Under the pieces are notes generated by a model that did not search any database, was not told the DNA's origin, and was given only the letters and a program-made list of their open reading frames with translations. Below are positions 16,449 to 24,933 of a DNA stretch of 64,000 nt, in pieces (position 1 is the first letter of the stretch; every line of letters starts with the position of its first letter). The translations under genes and the position numbers were made by a program. The stretch comes from a virus, in IMG/VR virus record IMGVR_UViG_3300050120_000210, positions 1 through 64,000 of that record. One strand, 5' to 3'.

Positions 16449-16756
16449 CCACCAAGGCCGACAAGCCCGAGATTGATCGTCTCAACGATCTCTTGAAGGC
16501 GGCGGGACTCCGCGCCGAAGTCTTCCATTCTCGATGGCCGGACGATACGCTGCGTGTTGTGTTCCGTCGTATCGTGGCGCCCAAGCCCGGCTATTGGCCG
16601 GACGAGGAAATGGATTACGACACCACCTTCAGCCAAATCGAAGACGTGCGCGGCATGGTCAACGATTTCATCAAACAGAATACAAACTCTCCGGCCTCGG
16701 CCCCGACCAAGTGGTGGAATTTTGAAGCTCTATTTCGACGGCGGCTGCAAGCCTAA
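16424..16756 (+). CDS. Hypothetical protein, LNxLLK domain
   Basis: 110 residues. The segment IDRLNDLLKAAGLRAEVFHS plus a downstream TTFSQIEDVRGMVNDFI helix recalls the repeated domain in the products at 42205 and 42455. It overlaps both its upstream and downstream genes. No function is known. Confidence 0.55.
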   Translation: MGRVRPSITTKADKPEIDRLNDLLKAAGLRAEVFHSRWPDDTLRVVFRRIVAPKPGYWPDEEMDYDTTFSQIEDVRGMVNDFIKQNTNSPASAPTKWWNFEALFRRRLQA

Positions 16757-17099
16757 CCCCGGCAAAATGGAAGTCGCTGTGGTGTCGGATGACGGCTCTA
16801 TCAAAGAGCACGCCCGTATCCACGACGGCACCAACAACGAAGCTGAGTGGCTCGCATTCTTGTGGGCCGCGAGCATCGCCATTTCCAAGGGGTTCAACCG
16901 CGCCCCGTTGACGATCCTCGGCGACTCCAAGTTGGTGATCTCGCAGGCACAAGGCGTGTGGCAGGTTAAACAACCCAGCCTCGCCGTTTTCCGCGATGAG
17001 TTCCGAACTATGGAACCTGAGTTCAAGCAACTGCGGCTCGTTCACGTTTTGCGTGGTGTGAACCCTGCCGGACACTACATCGAGGAAGTCAACGGATGA
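16722..17099 (+). CDS. RNase HI-like protein
   Basis: About 125 residues from a TTG at 16722, inside the end of the upstream gene. RNase H signatures are clear: LYFDGGCKPNPG (first Asp), TNNEAEW (Glu), LGDSKLVISQ (second Asp). The C-terminus ends in GVNPAGHYIEEVNG, where the last catalytic Asp (normally NxxAD) is not evident. It may remove RNA primers or hybrids, or bind hybrids without cutting. T4 uses an unrelated RNase H. Confidence 0.7.
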   Translation: MKLYFDGGCKPNPGKMEVAVVSDDGSIKEHARIHDGTNNEAEWLAFLWAASIAISKGFNRAPLTILGDSKLVISQAQGVWQVKQPSLAVFRDEFRTMEPEFKQLRLVHVLRGVNPAGHYIEEVNG

Positions 17100-17260
17100 A
17101 ATATGTGTATGGCGCGCTTTTGCTCATTTCGGTGATCTCGGTCATCTACAGTTTTGCTGGACCGTTCACGCCGAACTCAAAAGTCGTGGCATTCATCGGC
17201 ATCGCCAACGGCGCCATGATCGTCTATGCCCTGCTTTTTCTGCTCGGAAAGCTGAAGTGA
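17096..17260 (+). CDS. Two-span membrane protein (54 aa)
   Basis: ATG at 17096 overlapping the RNase H-like stop (ATGA). 54 residues with two hydrophobic helices separated by GPFTPNSK and a short basic end. It overlaps the next start (GTGA). The size and tight coupling support a real gene. Function unknown. Confidence 0.6.
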   Translation: MKYVYGALLLISVISVIYSFAGPFTPNSKVVAFIGIANGAMIVYALLFLLGKLK

Positions 17261-17664
17261 CAGACAAATATTGGATCGTCACGCACGAAGTCCATCCGCC
17301 GCAGTATGCCCTACATGGTTCCGTGGCTCGGCCGGGCATGGCGATATCCGCAGAAGACCCGGTGTCTCATTTCGATAAGATGGTTGACGACATTCGTCTT
17401 GACGCTCATCGCCTTTCGGGTATCAGTCCAACGTTCGTAGATTTCGTAGCCAAGTCTCGTAACATGAAAGATGTTACCTTGCGATGGTGTCTGTTCGATG
17501 GCACTTCGGCATTGGCTTTTGCTATGCTTGTCAGCGGAAAGATAACAGAGCGGGACTGGCCGATAGCTATCGATGAACTGTCAGATGAAGAAAAACTCGT
17601 GGCTTTCTTCGACGTGGTGGTTTCGAACATGTGGACTGAGATAGTGGGGTCTGTGGGTGGATAA
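17257..17664 (+). CDS. Hypothetical protein
   Basis: 135 residues from a GTG overlapping the upstream stop. Mixed alpha/beta, no recognisable motif. It overlaps the Nudix gene by 8 bases, so the two are probably co-translated. Confidence 0.6.
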   Translation: MTDKYWIVTHEVHPPQYALHGSVARPGMAISAEDPVSHFDKMVDDIRLDAHRLSGISPTFVDFVAKSRNMKDVTLRWCLFDGTSALAFAMLVSGKITERDWPIAIDELSDEEKLVAFFDVVVSNMWTEIVGSVGG

Positions 17665-18175
17665 GTTTTGTAAGTTCTGCGGCGTGGTGCATAGCGCCCC
17701 AGAGTATCCGAAGACATGCACAGCGTGTGAGCAGATCACATACGTCAATCCGACACCGGTTGCCGTGTTGCTTCAGCCGGTCACGGGTGCGGATGGGCGG
17801 TTCTCCGGTATCATCGTCGGCAAGCGCGGCATTGAACCCGGCAAGGGCGAATATGGCCTACCGGGTGGCTTCATCGACTGTGGCGATGTGGATGTGATCG
17901 AAGGTGCAAGGCGTGAATTCTGGGAAGAACTCGGCGTCACGGCGCCGCCCGCCAATCGCATGAGCCTCTTCTGGTCGTTCTCGAACACTCGCCAACTGTT
18001 GCTGTTTGTGCGCTCACACCTGACTCTGGACGAAGCCGAAGTCATGGCCGGGTTTACCCCCAACTTCGAATGCCCGGAAATCAGGATCGCCCGCAAGCCG
18101 GAGGCTTTGTGCTTCCCGTCACACACGCGGGCGCTGGCGATGTATTTCGACTGGTTCAACCAGCCCGGCGACTAA
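17657..18175 (+). CDS. Nudix hydrolase with N-terminal zinc ribbon
   Basis: 172 residues from a GTG at 17657. A CKFC...CTAC zinc ribbon (Cys 5, 8, 21, 24) precedes a Nudix fold. The Nudix box GGFIDCGDVD...ARREFWEELGV is near residues 75-99. The zinc ribbon plus Nudix layout is like NudC-type NADH pyrophosphatases and ADP-ribose pyrophosphatases. It could hydrolyse a nucleoside diphosphate derivative such as NADH, ADP-ribose or an RNA cap. Substrate not determinable by eye. Confidence 0.85.
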   Translation: MDKFCKFCGVVHSAPEYPKTCTACEQITYVNPTPVAVLLQPVTGADGRFSGIIVGKRGIEPGKGEYGLPGGFIDCGDVDVIEGARREFWEELGVTAPPANRMSLFWSFSNTRQLLLFVRSHLTLDEAEVMAGFTPNFECPEIRIARKPEALCFPSHTRALAMYFDWFNQPGD

Positions 18176-18176
18176 C

Positions 18177-18392
18177 ATGAACAGAGAAAAAGCCTACGCC
18201 AATCGCGCCACGTTGGATCGGAAGAACCTTGAGCAACTGTATCAAGGTCTCTTAGACGAACTGGTCAACTACAAGCGCGCGGTGGCGAACTATCCGCCCG
18301 ACCGTATGATGAAATACGGCACGCCGTTCATGAACAAAATAGAAGCACGCATCGGGGAAGTCGAACGACTACTCACGACCACCGAAGTTTGA
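18177..18392 (+). CDS. Small helical protein
   Basis: 71 residues, predicted all helical (coiled-coil-like LDRKNLEQLYQGLLDELVNYK). It starts 1 base after the Nudix stop. Its 3' end overlaps the convergent gene ending at 18373 by 20 bases. Function unknown. Confidence 0.55.
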   Translation: MNREKAYANRATLDRKNLEQLYQGLLDELVNYKRAVANYPPDRMMKYGTPFMNKIEARIGEVERLLTTTEV

Positions 18393-18696
18393 AGTGGAGT
18401 GCTTCGTGAACATCTTCGAACACGAAGCCCGTGGTTCCCAATTTCCATTGACCGTGTAGCTCTTCGACGATCCAGATGATCCGGTCGCCAAGAGCGTTTG
18501 GCTTGACGTGCCGTGGCAATCCCACAGTGCTTCCTTCCAACGTTTCCGACCAACGATCCAGATCAGCTAGGCGCGGCTTTCCTTGAAGCCACCCCGGCCG
18601 ATCCTCTCGCAGACCGATTCGAAGTAGGATCGTGTTGACGTTGTGAAGATAGGAGCCAAAATACTCCACCATCTCGCAAGCGTTATCCACGTTCAT
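18373..18696 (-). CDS. Accessory protein, FExxxxALHFKLRW family
   Basis: 107 residues from the ATG at 18696, which overlaps the stop of the gp51-like gene (ATGA). It ends in TGFVFEDVHEALHFKLRWS, the signature shared with products at 12398, 36343, 36624 and 36848. Although this looks like an accessory family, the gene sits at the end of the baseplate hub operon. Function unknown. Confidence 0.65.
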   Translation of the reverse strand: MNVDNACEMVEYFGSYLHNVNTILLRIGLREDRPGWLQGKPRLADLDRWSETLEGSTVGLPRHVKPNALGDRIIWIVEELHGQWKLGTTGFVFEDVHEALHFKLRWS

Positions 18697-18965
18697 AGAA
18701 GCGGCAAGCCGTTCTTCTCGACCATCTTCACCCGTTCGTCGATCTGGCGAAGGATGCGTTTGCGTTCGTTGAAGCTCAGCGACCACGCCTCTTGACGAGA
18801 CAGGCTTCCCCGCATGTGCCACATGATAGAGTGGACATGGTCGATCAGTTCGTCAGTCTCAGCGCGGAAGCTGCCTAGAAGCTCCTGAAGCTCCCGAAGG
18901 TCTGTAATTCTCAGGAGCCGTTGTCGAAAAAACTTGTCGGATCGAACTCGATCTCCGGCGTCCAT
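18693..18965 (-). CDS. 51: Baseplate hub assembly protein, gp51-like
   Basis: About 90 residues from an ATG at 18965 inside the gp26 gene; a GTG at 18986 is also open, so the start is unsure. The C-terminal half (MRGSLSRQEAWSLSFNERK then DERVKMVEKNGLPLL) matches the short protein that follows gp26 in T4-like phages, where gp51 helps assemble the hub. The order gp26 then gp51 is as in T4. Confidence 0.7.
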   Translation of the reverse strand: MDAGDRVRSDKFFRQRLLRITDLRELQELLGSFRAETDELIDHVHSIMWHMRGSLSRQEAWSLSFNERKRILRQIDERVKMVEKNGLPLL

Positions 18966-19858
18966 TTGTGCTCGCACTTCGCGCACGCTGCATCAACGTG
19001 CTTGTCGATCCCGGCCGAGTTCAGTTCATCGAGTTTCTTTTCGATTTTCTTGACCCACGATTGCGACGTGTTGTTGATGAACTCCGAGATGTTGGCTCGG
19101 TCGGTCACAGCGCCGGTCGGCACTGCCACCGAGATCACGCACGACGAAATAGCGTCGATGTTGATCTTGCTCATTTTCCTGAAGCTCTCGTTCCGAGCAT
19201 CAGCCATGCGCTTGTTCGCGATTTCTTTCTCTTCAGCCGACGAACCGTCCTCGAAGAACACAGCAAGCTCGTCGGCCACGCCTTGCAGGCGTCGAGCCTC
19301 GTTGAAGCTCTCCATGGCTACCAGCGTGGCAGTTTCCAAGTTGTAGGGTCGAAGAGTGACGATGATGTCGTCGGACAGTCGAGCCTCGTTGACCGGATTG
19401 ATGAACGTCATGCGTCCCATCATCGACGGGAGGTGGCAATCGAACACGTTCTCATGCTTGCATTCCGGGCAGATGACTTCGACTTCCATGTTCTCACCGT
19501 AGGTCGCGGCGCGGATGGCGAGAAGGATCACATCGAGATCGGGCGTACTGATGAGGCGCGGGCGGCGGATTGAGGGAACGCACGAGCGAACCAGTTCTTC
19601 CAGAGCCATCCCGCTCATCAGAGCATCCGGTGAACGAAGCAGCAGTTCGTCGGCCGCCTTCATCGGGAAAACCGGTACGTCACCGGCTAGAGTCGGATCG
19701 TAATCTTCTTTCGGCAGAAAGGCTCCCCGCGTCGGCAACGGAACGTGCAATCCCGGCATACGGAAGTAGCCCGCCAGTGGGTTCGAGGAAGCAGCAACCG
19801 GGACGGGTCGGAACAGTTCGGCCTCATTGAAATCGTCTTCGGGAATCTGGTTGGTCAT
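18911..19858 (-). CDS. 26: Baseplate hub subunit, gp26-like
   Basis: 315 residues. Typical stretches of the T4-type baseplate hub family are YFRMPGLHVPLPTRGAF near 30, VFPMKAADELLLRSPDAL near 60 and PDLDVILLAIRAATYGE near 105. CPECKHEN near 135 and CAKCEHKW near 300 form a likely split zinc site. The protein is part of the central hub that joins the wedges and the tail tube. A late box CTAAATA lies about 35 bases upstream. Confidence 0.85.
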   Translation of the reverse strand: MTNQIPEDDFNEAELFRPVPVAASSNPLAGYFRMPGLHVPLPTRGAFLPKEDYDPTLAGDVPVFPMKAADELLLRSPDALMSGMALEELVRSCVPSIRRPRLISTPDLDVILLAIRAATYGENMEVEVICPECKHENVFDCHLPSMMGRMTFINPVNEARLSDDIIVTLRPYNLETATLVAMESFNEARRLQGVADELAVFFEDGSSAEEKEIANKRMADARNESFRKMSKINIDAISSCVISVAVPTGAVTDRANISEFINNTSQSWVKKIEKKLDELNSAGIDKHVDAACAKCEHKWTPEIEFDPTSFFDNGS

Positions 19859-19890
19859 GTAATTTCCATCAAGAGTGAGTAATGTGCGAG

Positions 19891-19897
19891 TATTTAG
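19891..19897 (-). promoter_or_regulatory. Late promoter box CTAAATA
   Basis: On the minus strand CCTCTAAATACTCG lies about 35 bases before the gp26 start at 19858, with GGAAATTAC as ribosome-binding site. Confidence 0.65.
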
Positions 19898-19928
19898 AGG
19901 CCCATTAACTCCTCAGTTTAAGCACATC

Positions 19929-19935
19929 CTAAATA
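19929..19935 (+). promoter_or_regulatory. Late promoter box CTAAATA
   Basis: ATCCTAAATAAAGG about 25 bases before the tape measure start. Divergent from the gp26 late box 35 bp away, so one small region fires late transcription in both directions. Confidence 0.65.
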
Positions 19936-19960
19936 AAGGACCATATCATTATTGTAGGTC

Positions 19961-22492
19961 ATGAGCGATATTTCAGCAGAGCAGATGGACGATCTGATTC
20001 AGGCGATGAGCAAGTCGGCTGGGTCACTCGGAAAGATCGCCGACAAGTTCGGAACTAGTAGTTCCGGCAAGGCGAATGCTCGCGATCAACTGCAAAAAGA
20101 CTTCACTGACGCTCGTAAAGAAGATACCAAGCAGACGAAGGATCACTTCGCGGCCATCAAGACGGCTACGTCGGCGGTCAAGACTTATGCCGCCAACATC
20201 CTTGAAATCGCCCTTGTCACTTCGGTCTTCAAGGAGATCATCAAATACGGCACCGAAACGGTAGAGACCTACCGTGACCTGAGTAATCATGGTCAGAGCT
20301 TCGGCGGCAGCATGATTAAGATGTCGCAGGCCGCTGCGTCGGCTGGTCTGCCGCTCAAGACGTTTGCCGAAGCCGTCCGCCACAACTCAGTCGTCTTCTC
20401 GCAGATGGGGCAATCTGGACCGGGTAGCTTCGCGTCTGTTTCCAAGCAGCTTCGTGTTCTCACGGAAAGCTCGGGTCTCTACGGCATGACCGTGAAGGAC
20501 TTGAACGACTTCGCGCTCGACTACATCGACATTCAACGAACGGCCGGTAAGAACGTCTCTGCCACCAGCGCCCAAGGCGTGGCCTCTATCGCAAAGTTCG
20601 CGCTGGGCATCACCGGCATCTCTGACGTGCTCGGCGCTGAGCGCGAAGTCGTGATGGCAAACACCAAGAAGCTGCTCCAAGAAGACACCGTCGTCGCAGC
20701 CCAACGTCTCAATACTGTCAACGGCATGGACGCCTACAACGAAGGTCTGAAGGCGGCCGTGGCCGACTTGGCGGCCCAACCCGGTAAGGGTGGCGAAATG
20801 CTCAGCCAAGGTCTGGCTGAAGCGTTCGGCAACACCGGCGGCGCCCTCTTCACCGACCTCGGCAAAAAACTGAACAGCGTTGGTCAAGGTGGCGCCACCA
20901 TGATCCTCGACGAAGCGAATCAGCGGATCAAAGCCGGTGAAGACGCACACGTCGTGGCCATGCAGACCGTGTCCAAGATGAAGGACGAGCTAACGAATCC
21001 GGCGACCATGGAAAGCCTGCGGATGCTCGCCTCGTTCGGTGGTCCCACGGCCGATACCGCCAAGCAACTCATCGGTATGGCGTCCAGTCTCAAGACCTAC
21101 AATATGCAAGACCTCAAGCGCGCTGAGCAAGCTCGCAAGACGGGTGATGGCTTCACTCAGATGTTTGAGAGCTTCACGAGCGTGATGGATCGCCTGAAGG
21201 GTTCGTTCCTTGATGGCTTCCTGAAGCCGTTCACGGTCTTGGGTAAGATCGATACCACACAGATTTTCAAAAATATCAATGACTTGGGTCCAGTTCTCGA
21301 AGAAATGGGCACCAAGTTCGGTGACTTCGTTTCCAAGCTGTTCACGAAGGAAAACCTAGACACGATGGTGGCGACCATCGGTGAAATTGTCACGCTCGGT
21401 CGGATCGCGGCTCGAACGGGCTCCTTCATTTTCTCGGCGCTGACCAAGGCCATCGGCTTTGTTCATGACAGCTTCATGATCTTCGGCAAGAAAACGGCTG
21501 ACATTGCCACGGGTCTGTCGGTTATCGCTGCATGGTTCTTGGGTAAGTTCTTCATCAAAGCTATCGTCAGTGGCCTTGGTCGCCTCCTTGGCATGGACAA
21601 GGTCGTCACTGTCTCTGGCCGAATTGTCAACGTCAACGGTGCAGTCACCGGCGGCGGTGGCGGCGGAAGTGGTGGCAATCTGTCCAAGGCCGAGAAGGCT
21701 GAAAAAGAAGCCGAAGAGATCAAAACTGCCGCGAAAGGCGCGAAAGCTGCCAAGGCCGTTGCGGCTGCCGAAGAGGCTGCTGCCGTCGCAGGTAAAGCGG
21801 GCGGTAAACTCGGTCTCCTCGGAAAAATGGGCGGGATGCTCGGTGCGCTTCCTCTGTTGGGAAACCTCGGAGGAATGGGCGGCAAACTCATGAGTGGTGG
21901 CGCCCGCCTTGGCGGTAAAGCATTGGGTCGTCTCGGTGGGATGTTGATCCCCGGCGTCGGCGCTGCATTGGACTTTGGTGCTGCGGCCAACGCACACAAA
22001 GAAGGCAATAATCTCGCCGCCGGTCTTTACGGTTTGGGTGGCGGCTTGAATGCGGCTGGCGCCGGATCGGCTCTCACCGGTATCGGTGCTGTAGCGACTC
22101 CATTCTTGGATATGGCTGGCTTCGCTGCCTCTGGCCTTGGCTTGGCGGCCGATGTCACTGGTTTCGGCAAGGGTTGGGGCAAAAAGAAGCCCACGACTGC
22201 TCCTGCTGAAGACGCGAATGCAGAAGGTGCGATGCCAAAGGACGCGGCCATGGCTGGCCCGACTGCTGCACCGACCGGCGGCGCTCCCAGCGTGGTCGAT
22301 GACGATAAACTGCTGCAACTTCGGACGGATGCATTGGTCGATGGCAACGACCAAACCATTGCCGAACTCAAGAAAATCCAAGAAGCTCTGGATCGTCACA
22401 CGGCCATTCTTGCTAGCCAACAAGCACGCAATACTGCGGCTGTTCAGGCGACGACTTCGGCCGTCAAAGCCACTGGGGGCTATGCGTCCTGA
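19961..22492 (+). CDS. Tail tape measure-like protein
   Basis: 843 residues, the longest gene in the window. The first 450 residues are helical. Around 475-550 there are hydrophobic segments (VIAAWFLGKFFIKAIVSGL), and a Gly-rich linker near 567 is followed by Ala/Lys- and Gly-rich low-complexity sequence with further hydrophobic stretches. The C-terminus is helical again. This composition and the position beside baseplate and head genes fit a tape measure that sets tail length and is ejected ahead of DNA. No sequence motif proves it. Confidence 0.65.
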   Translation: MSDISAEQMDDLIQAMSKSAGSLGKIADKFGTSSSGKANARDQLQKDFTDARKEDTKQTKDHFAAIKTATSAVKTYAANILEIALVTSVFKEIIKYGTETVETYRDLSNHGQSFGGSMIKMSQAAASAGLPLKTFAEAVRHNSVVFSQMGQSGPGSFASVSKQLRVLTESSGLYGMTVKDLNDFALDYIDIQRTAGKNVSATSAQGVASIAKFALGITGISDVLGAEREVVMANTKKLLQEDTVVAAQRLNTVNGMDAYNEGLKAAVADLAAQPGKGGEMLSQGLAEAFGNTGGALFTDLGKKLNSVGQGGATMILDEANQRIKAGEDAHVVAMQTVSKMKDELTNPATMESLRMLASFGGPTADTAKQLIGMASSLKTYNMQDLKRAEQARKTGDGFTQMFESFTSVMDRLKGSFLDGFLKPFTVLGKIDTTQIFKNINDLGPVLEEMGTKFGDFVSKLFTKENLDTMVATIGEIVTLGRIAARTGSFIFSALTKAIGFVHDSFMIFGKKTADIATGLSVIAAWFLGKFFIKAIVSGLGRLLGMDKVVTVSGRIVNVNGAVTGGGGGGSGGNLSKAEKAEKEAEEIKTAAKGAKAAKAVAAAEEAAAVAGKAGGKLGLLGKMGGMLGALPLLGNLGGMGGKLMSGGARLGGKALGRLGGMLIPGVGAALDFGAAANAHKEGNNLAAGLYGLGGGLNAAGAGSALTGIGAVATPFLDMAGFAASGLGLAADVTGFGKGWGKKKPTTAPAEDANAEGAMPKDAAMAGPTAAPTGGAPSVVDDDKLLQLRTDALVDGNDQTIAELKKIQEALDRHTAILASQQARNTAAVQATTSAVKATGGYAS

Positions 22493-22499
22493 CTAAATA
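22493..22499 (+). promoter_or_regulatory. Late promoter box CTAAATA
   Basis: CTGACTAAATAACATC overlaps the last codon and stop of the tape measure gene and lies about 30 bases before the portal start. Confidence 0.6.
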
Positions 22500-22530
22500 A
22501 CATCGCACATATCCCGAAATTGGAGTTGCG

Positions 22531-24342
22531 ATGTCTTGGAAGAAACACTTCCGAATTGTGAATACTACCGCGCCCGGCGTCAGTTCTATGGCTGTCGGTT
22601 CCGCTGTGGACGAGAAAGCAAGCGCGGGCACTAGCTCGAAATACGCCAGCTATCTTCCCGAGGTTTACGCCGGGCACCCCAACCGAATCCAACGGTATTA
22701 TCAATACGATGACATGGACCGGGACAGCGATATCAACGCTGCGCTCGACACCATTGCTGACTTCTGCACGCAGTCTGAAGAGCAAAACGAAGAGCCCTTC
22801 GAAATCCTCTACAATGAGGAAGCGAACGAGACCGAAGTCACGCTTATCAAGACAAACTTGAAGCTCTGGGTCAAACTCAACGACTTCAAGCAACGCCTCT
22901 GGCACATTTTCCGTCAGACCGTGAAGAACGGTGACCAGTTCTTCTTGCGCGATCCCGAAACAGCCGAATGGCTGTGGATCGACCATTTCTCCGTGGAAAT
23001 GGTGAAGGTTGACGAGAGCGCAGGCAAGGAAGCCGACGAATACATCGTTCGTGGTCTAGATATCAATCGTCAGGCGAAGTTCGCAACGCGTTCGGCCGAT
23101 CCGTCGCAGTATCGCACACCGTTCGGCACCAGTCTCGTTCCGGGCAGTCGTCCGCAGCAAGGCGGCGGCGGTGGACAAGGTTCGAACGTCTTCCAAATGT
23201 CGGGCTCCAACCGCGATCCGCGCTCTGGTGCGGCCGGGCAGCAACTCACCGAACTCTCCGTGATCGATGCCGATCACATCATCCACTTGTCTCTGTCGGT
23301 GGGCATGGACATCAACTGGCCGTTCGGCGCCTCGATCCTCGAACCGATTTTCAAGACCTACAAGCAAAAGGAACTGCTTGAGGACTCGATCATCATCTAC
23401 CGCGTTCAACGCGCACCGGAACGCCGTATTTTCTACATCGACGTGGGCACGATGCCACCTATTCGCGCCAAAGCGCACATCGAGCAGATCAAGAACGAAA
23501 TCCACCAACGTCGCATCCCGAACCGCACCGGTGGTGGCTCGTCCATCATGGACGCCGCCTACAACCCGTTGACCATCGTCGAAGACTATTTCTTCGCACA
23601 ATCGGCCGAAGGTCGTGGGTCCAAGGTCGAAACTCTAGCCGGTGGCGATAATCTCGGCGAAATCGGTGACTTGACTTTCTTCACGAAGAAGATGGCTCGC
23701 GGCCTTCGTATCCCGTCGTCGTATCTGTCGCTCGGCGACGAGGAAGGCGGCGGTGGGGCTTCCTACAATGACGGCAAGCTGGGTGCGGCCGTGATCCAAG
23801 AGTTCCGCTTCAACAAGTATTGTATGCGACTTCAATCCTTGCTGGCTCCGCAGTTCGACAAGGACTTCAAGCGGTTCCTCAAGGCTAGCGGCATCGAAAT
23901 TGAGCAAAGCCTCTTTGAACTCAAGTTTAACCCGCCGCAGAATTTCACTAAATATCGTCAGATCGAACTCGATACTCAACAGGTCGGCGTTTACCAGCAA
24001 GTTGCTGACAACAAGAAGCTCGCAGAACGCTTCAAGTTTAAGCGATTCCTCAACCTCACGGAAGAGGAAATACTGGAAAACGAGCGTATGTGGTCGGAAG
24101 AAAATGCCGCGAAGCTCAAAAAAGCTGTCGGCAATACTCCCGCTGAGAGCGAGCCCGATGGCGATCTGTCGTCAGTTGGTATCCGTATGCCCGGAGATGA
24201 AGGGCTCGGAGACATGGGCGACTTGGATAACCCGGATGAGGCCGGGCCTGATGGCGGCGCCCCGCCTGATGGCGCCGCTCCTCCGGCTGGTGACCAAGGT
24301 GCGGCGGCTCCTCCGGCAGCGGGTGGGCAACCGCCCCTCTAA
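22531..24342 (+). CDS. 20: Portal vertex protein gp20
   Basis: 603 residues. Typical gp20 features are YLPEVYAGHPNRIQRYYQYDDMDRD near 34, an NAALDTIADFCTQ helix and RVQRAPERRIFYIDVG near 291. The LGDEEGGGGASYNDGKLG and GKLGAAVIQEFRF segments lie near 408-430. The dodecameric portal is the DNA entry gate and tail attachment site. An acidic, Pro/Ala/Gly-rich tail is longer than in T4. It starts the head operon. Confidence 0.93.
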   Translation: MSWKKHFRIVNTTAPGVSSMAVGSAVDEKASAGTSSKYASYLPEVYAGHPNRIQRYYQYDDMDRDSDINAALDTIADFCTQSEEQNEEPFEILYNEEANETEVTLIKTNLKLWVKLNDFKQRLWHIFRQTVKNGDQFFLRDPETAEWLWIDHFSVEMVKVDESAGKEADEYIVRGLDINRQAKFATRSADPSQYRTPFGTSLVPGSRPQQGGGGGQGSNVFQMSGSNRDPRSGAAGQQLTELSVIDADHIIHLSLSVGMDINWPFGASILEPIFKTYKQKELLEDSIIIYRVQRAPERRIFYIDVGTMPPIRAKAHIEQIKNEIHQRRIPNRTGGGSSIMDAAYNPLTIVEDYFFAQSAEGRGSKVETLAGGDNLGEIGDLTFFTKKMARGLRIPSSYLSLGDEEGGGGASYNDGKLGAAVIQEFRFNKYCMRLQSLLAPQFDKDFKRFLKASGIEIEQSLFELKFNPPQNFTKYRQIELDTQQVGVYQQVADNKKLAERFKFKRFLNLTEEEILENERMWSEENAAKLKKAVGNTPAESEPDGDLSSVGIRMPGDEGLGDMGDLDNPDEAGPDGGAPPDGAAPPAGDQGAAAPPAAGGQPPL

Positions 24343-24354
24343 GGAGAGTATGAG

Positions 24355-24597
24355 ATGAAGATTTTCGAGTTCGACGCGACCAACGTTGCTACGGGTTACT
24401 ATGACCCGTCCAAGGACGAATACAACAAGCGCCACCTCGATGACACGCGTAAGCCTGTTCTGACGTTGGCCGCATTGAATCGTTTGAAGCGTATGCGTGC
24501 TCTTCGCAAGCTCGAAAAACTGAAGCGTCAAGACCTTCTGGGCGTCATGTATGCCGCACCGGAAGCTGACGCTGGCGGCGGAATGCCCGGCTTCTAA
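24355..24597 (+). CDS. Small prohead core protein, gp67-position
   Basis: 80 residues between portal and the gp68-like gene, with GGAGAG upstream. The centre (LAALNRLKRMRALRKLEKLKRQDLLGVMY) is a basic amphipathic helix and the end is Gly-rich. T4 has the small core proteins gp67 and gp68 at this place. Assignment is by position and character. Confidence 0.65.
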   Translation: MKIFEFDATNVATGYYDPSKDEYNKRHLDDTRKPVLTLAALNRLKRMRALRKLEKLKRQDLLGVMYAAPEADAGGGMPGF

Positions 24598-24830
24598 GTC
24601 TCTACAAACGACCCGGCAATACTGAACAGCATAGCAAATGCGTCGGCCGGGTCGGTCGTTTCTAGCAGCACATATCCCGAAATCCCGCCACCTGTATCTC
24701 GCTCATCCGTCAATTCGGACGCGAACGAAATTGGCCGAGTTCTCAGTGTTTCGAGGAACTCGTTGAAATCATCCAAGAAGTTGTCGGGGTCAGAACAGGC
24801 CAAATTGGCCCTTATTCGAAATCTGCTCAC
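24594..24830 (-). CDS. Small hypothetical protein on the opposite strand inside the head cluster
   Basis: 78 residues, convergent with the gp67-position gene (ends overlap by 4 bases). A GTAAATA box lies about 33 bases upstream on its strand. It starts with a basic strand (MSRFRIRANLACSD) and ends in FAMLFSIAGSFVET, slightly like the aromatic C-terminal family. An insertion of an accessory gene in the core cluster is likely. Function unknown. Confidence 0.5.
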   Translation of the reverse strand: MSRFRIRANLACSDPDNFLDDFNEFLETLRTRPISFASELTDERDTGGGISGYVLLETTDPADAFAMLFSIAGSFVET

Positions 24831-24862
24831 GAAAAATGCCAGTTTTTGCAGTTATCAAACAG

Positions 24863-24869
24863 TATTTAC
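24863..24869 (-). promoter_or_regulatory. Possible late box GTAAATA
   Basis: On the minus strand GCGTAAATACTG, about 33 bases before the start at 24830. One base off the common CTAAATA form. Confidence 0.4.
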
Positions 24870-24878
24870 GCACGATTA

Positions 24879-24885
24879 CTAAATA
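24879..24885 (+). promoter_or_regulatory. Late promoter box CTAAATA
   Basis: GATTACTAAATACTTC about 50 bases before the core protein gene at 24934. Probably an extra start site for the core-protease-scaffold-capsid genes. Confidence 0.6.
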
Positions 24886-24933
24886 CTTCACAGATGCTTG
24901 AGCGGCGTCGTAGCAATCATAGGGAGACTATCA

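Noticed and set aside
22480-22986. A long open frame antisense to the portal gene
   Set aside because: It is the shadow of the gp20 reading frame, typical of high-GC coding DNA. gp20 motifs are unambiguous on the other strand.
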